Positions 7,627 to 8,500 of a stretch of DNA of 8,500 nucleotides are shown here, piece by piece. This DNA comes from an uncultured PS1 clade bacterium (lineage in GTDB: Bacteria > Pseudomonadota > Gammaproteobacteria > PS1 > Pseudothioglobaceae). The position numbers and the translations under genes are program-made. The notes under the pieces were generated by a model. That model was not told the origin of the DNA. It saw only the letters and a program-made list of their open reading frames with translations, and made no database searches. The stretch is taken from positions 1 through 8,500 of the forward strand of contig CALFDA010000070.1 in assembly GCA_937950605.1 (NCBI GenBank), written 5' to 3'. Positions within the stretch are counted from its first letter, which is position 1. Each line of letters opens with the position of its first letter.

Positions 7627-7938
7627 TTAAGGGGTATAAGTAGTTGGCTTGTCAAAAACTCTCATTCCTTTGTCTCCAATTCCTTTGTCTCCAAAGGTGA
7701 TAATTATTTTTTCAAAAATTCCAAAATCAATGTCTTTGATTGTCTTTTTATATAACTCAATACTTTCTTCCTTGCTGTCACTGAATTTATAAGAAAAATA
7801 ACTATCATGCATAGCAAGCCAAATTGGCTTTTTAACATCTTTACATTTTTTATTTTTTGTTGCTATTGCCTTACTAGCGATTGACATAAATACATTTTCA
7901 AAATCAAGACCTATCAGAGATTTTGATACTGCTTCCAT
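7627..7938 (-). CDS. Hypothetical protein, probably C-terminal fragment of a broken gene
   Basis: This frame encodes 103 residues from an ATG at 7936-7938, with AAGAGA as a possible weak ribosome site. I do not recognise the family. The protein is soluble, mixed alpha/beta in appearance, lysine-rich, and has no signal peptide or membrane segment. It contains an IWLAMHDSYFSYKFS stretch and a GDKGIGDKGM duplication near the end. The frame stays open for six codons upstream of the ATG before a stop, and the text there (TVAVRD) looks continuous with the protein. It is in the same frame as the short coding sequence at 8020-8187, and the gap between them has stops in all frames. The likeliest reading is the back half of one inactivated gene; a free-standing small protein cannot be excluded. 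Confidence 0.45.
   Translation of the reverse strand: MEAVSKSLIGLDFENVFMSIASKAIATKNKKCKDVKKPIWLAMHDSYFSYKFSDSKEESIELYKKTIKDIDFGIFEKIIITFGDKGIGDKGMRVFDKPTTYTP
7664..7693. repeat. 15-bp perfect tandem duplication
   Basis: Two identical 15-base copies lie head to tail (7664-7678 and 7679-7693). Within the minus-strand reading frame of 7627-7938 they add five residues without changing frame, giving GDKGI then GDKGM. Perfect identity suggests a recent replication-slippage event. Confidence 0.85.
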
Positions 7939-8019
7939 ATCTCTTACTGCAACGGTTTATATTTGAAAAAGCTATTGAGATTACCCCTGTTTTTTGCTTG
8001 ATTAGTCTTGGTTTTATCC

Positions 8020-8187
8020 TTACATAGACATCATCAATTCTATGGCTACTTTTTTAGAGTCGTATTCCAAATAAATATCTGGCGGATCTTCTCCTTGTGT
8101 ATATGACACATTAGTATGTTTTTTGGCAAACTCATTTTTAATAATTTCAGCTGCAAATTTTTCTTTTTTTTCTTTATTATTTAACAT
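8020..8187 (-). pseudogene. N-terminal remnant resembling a PD-(D/E)XK nuclease-like protein
   Basis: A 55-residue frame starts at ATG 8185-8187 behind a good promoter and a short GCAGG ribosome-site match, and ends at TAA 8020-8022. A lysine-rich helix (about 3-24) is followed by GEDPPDIYLEYDSKKVAIEL. PD at 36-37, then a short hairpin and a beta-strand ending in E50, is the layout seen at the start of the catalytic core of restriction-endonuclease-like (PD-(D/E)XK) folds, often continued by x-K or x-T. Here the frame breaks directly after this point. One alternative frame continues as DVYVRIKPRLIKQKTG and another as KDKTKTNQAKNRGN, and the original frame reopens upstream of the 7627-7938 coding sequence. 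I infer that 7627-8187 is one gene broken by small indels. The fold assignment rests on a short motif and is tentative. Confidence 0.45.
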
Positions 8188-8197
8188 ACCTGCTGAA

Positions 8198-8226
8198 ATT
8201 ATAGCATGTTCTGTGAATATTTACAA
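8198..8226 (-). promoter_or_regulatory. Sigma-70 promoter TTGTAA-17-TATAAT
   Basis: On the minus strand TTGTAA (8221-8226) and a perfect TATAAT (8198-8203) are separated by exactly 17 bp. Ten bases then lead to the ATG at 8187, so the predicted transcript would start only a few bases before the start codon. This is the best-looking promoter in the window, and it drives what appears to be a broken gene. Confidence 0.6.
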
Positions 8227-8251
8227 GCACTTATTAGCAACTTAAGGATAA

Positions 8252-8279
8252 TTGCGTCTTTTTTAACAAAAAGACGCAA
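8252..8279 (-). terminator. Hairpin downstream of the second RTX gene, possible terminator
   Basis: A perfect 12-bp stem (8252-8263 with 8268-8279) closes a 4-base loop, about 50 bp past the minus-strand RTX stop. The outer half is TTGCGTC and the inner half is a T5/A5 run. Neither strand has a strong T-run after the stem, so it is not a textbook intrinsic terminator. Its position between the RTX stop and the promoter of the next minus-strand gene supports a termination or mRNA 3'-end role. Confidence 0.45.
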
Positions 8280-8329
8280 AATAAAGAACAAAAAAGTTAG
8301 ACAACAGGAATATTTTGTAAGAAACCAGA

Positions 8330-8500
8330 TTATAACAATACTAAACTACCATCAGCTATCATAGTTGCTAAATCTAATCCTGTTACATTGTTTAAGGTGA
8401 TAGACACATTACTATAATCCCTAAATGTTATAACGCTATCCATGTTGCCATCATGATTGGCATCAAATTCATTAAGAAACATAGGCGCATCAGTTGAGCC
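8330..8500 (-). CDS. Second RTX-type protein, last 56 residues only
   Basis: The minus-strand frame is open from the window edge to the TAA at 8330-8332 and encodes 56 residues. They contain an EF-hand-like loop (D13-x-N-x-D-G-x-M-D21) followed by SVIT, SITLNNVT and a MIADG ending. This is collinear with the last residues of the RTX protein at the left edge (D-x-N-x-D-G-x-I-D, SVIT, SITLDNVT, MINDG), with equal spacing between SVIT and SITL and a single one-residue gap later. It is therefore the C-terminus of a related secreted protein. No RTX nonapeptides are visible because the window ends first. The assignment rests on this alignment, read by eye. Confidence 0.8.
   Translation of the reverse strand, partial: GSTDAPMFLNEFDANHDGNMDSVITFRDYSNVSITLNNVTGLDLATMIADGSLVLL

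Noticed and set aside
8020..8060. Programmed -1 frameshift at the A6 run of the nuclease-like gene
   Set aside because: The run is not in the phase of a classic slippery heptamer, no stimulatory hairpin is evident, and further stops downstream would still interrupt the product.

Overview
The window is AT-rich bacterial DNA, roughly one third G+C by eye (not counted). The core genes are of gammaproteobacterial type: GMP synthase (guaA), the LPS-export permease LptG, the ClpA unfoldase with a ClpP-docking loop, and the SurE nucleotidase. Low G+C, compact housekeeping genes and large secreted RTX/Ig-like proteins nearby would fit the SUP05 / Thioglobus group of sulfur-oxidising bacteria, including the toxin-rich symbionts of deep-sea mussels. 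That assignment is inference: the sequence supports 'gammaproteobacterium', but the genus needs a homology search.

Layout. (1) 1-1471, plus strand: the 3' end of a large RTX protein, with two cadherin/Ig-like domains, 21 glycine/aspartate nonapeptides and a C-terminal cap with an EF-hand-like loop. (2) 1551-4519, minus strand: clpA followed by surE, overlapping by four bases, with a candidate sigma-70 promoter placed so that the clpA mRNA could be leaderless. (3) 4680-5762, minus strand: lptG, with no lptF immediately upstream. (4) 5957-7537, plus strand: guaA, divergent from lptG across a 194-bp spacer. (5) 7627-8187, minus strand: two short reading frames in the same frame, separated by stops. 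They look like the two ends of one broken gene whose N-terminus resembles a PD-(D/E)XK nuclease fold. A good promoter sits in front of it. (6) 8330-8500, minus strand: the last 56 residues of a second RTX-type protein, clearly related to the end of the first.

How it fits together. The middle is ordinary housekeeping: protein quality control, nucleotide metabolism and outer-membrane assembly. It is bracketed by the 3' ends of two related secreted calcium-binding proteins that both point inward. The unusual material is therefore at the edges: a methionine-rich RTX repeat block with a seven-unit higher-order repeat, the shared C-terminal cassette of the two RTX proteins, and the decaying nuclease-like gene between guaA and the second RTX gene.
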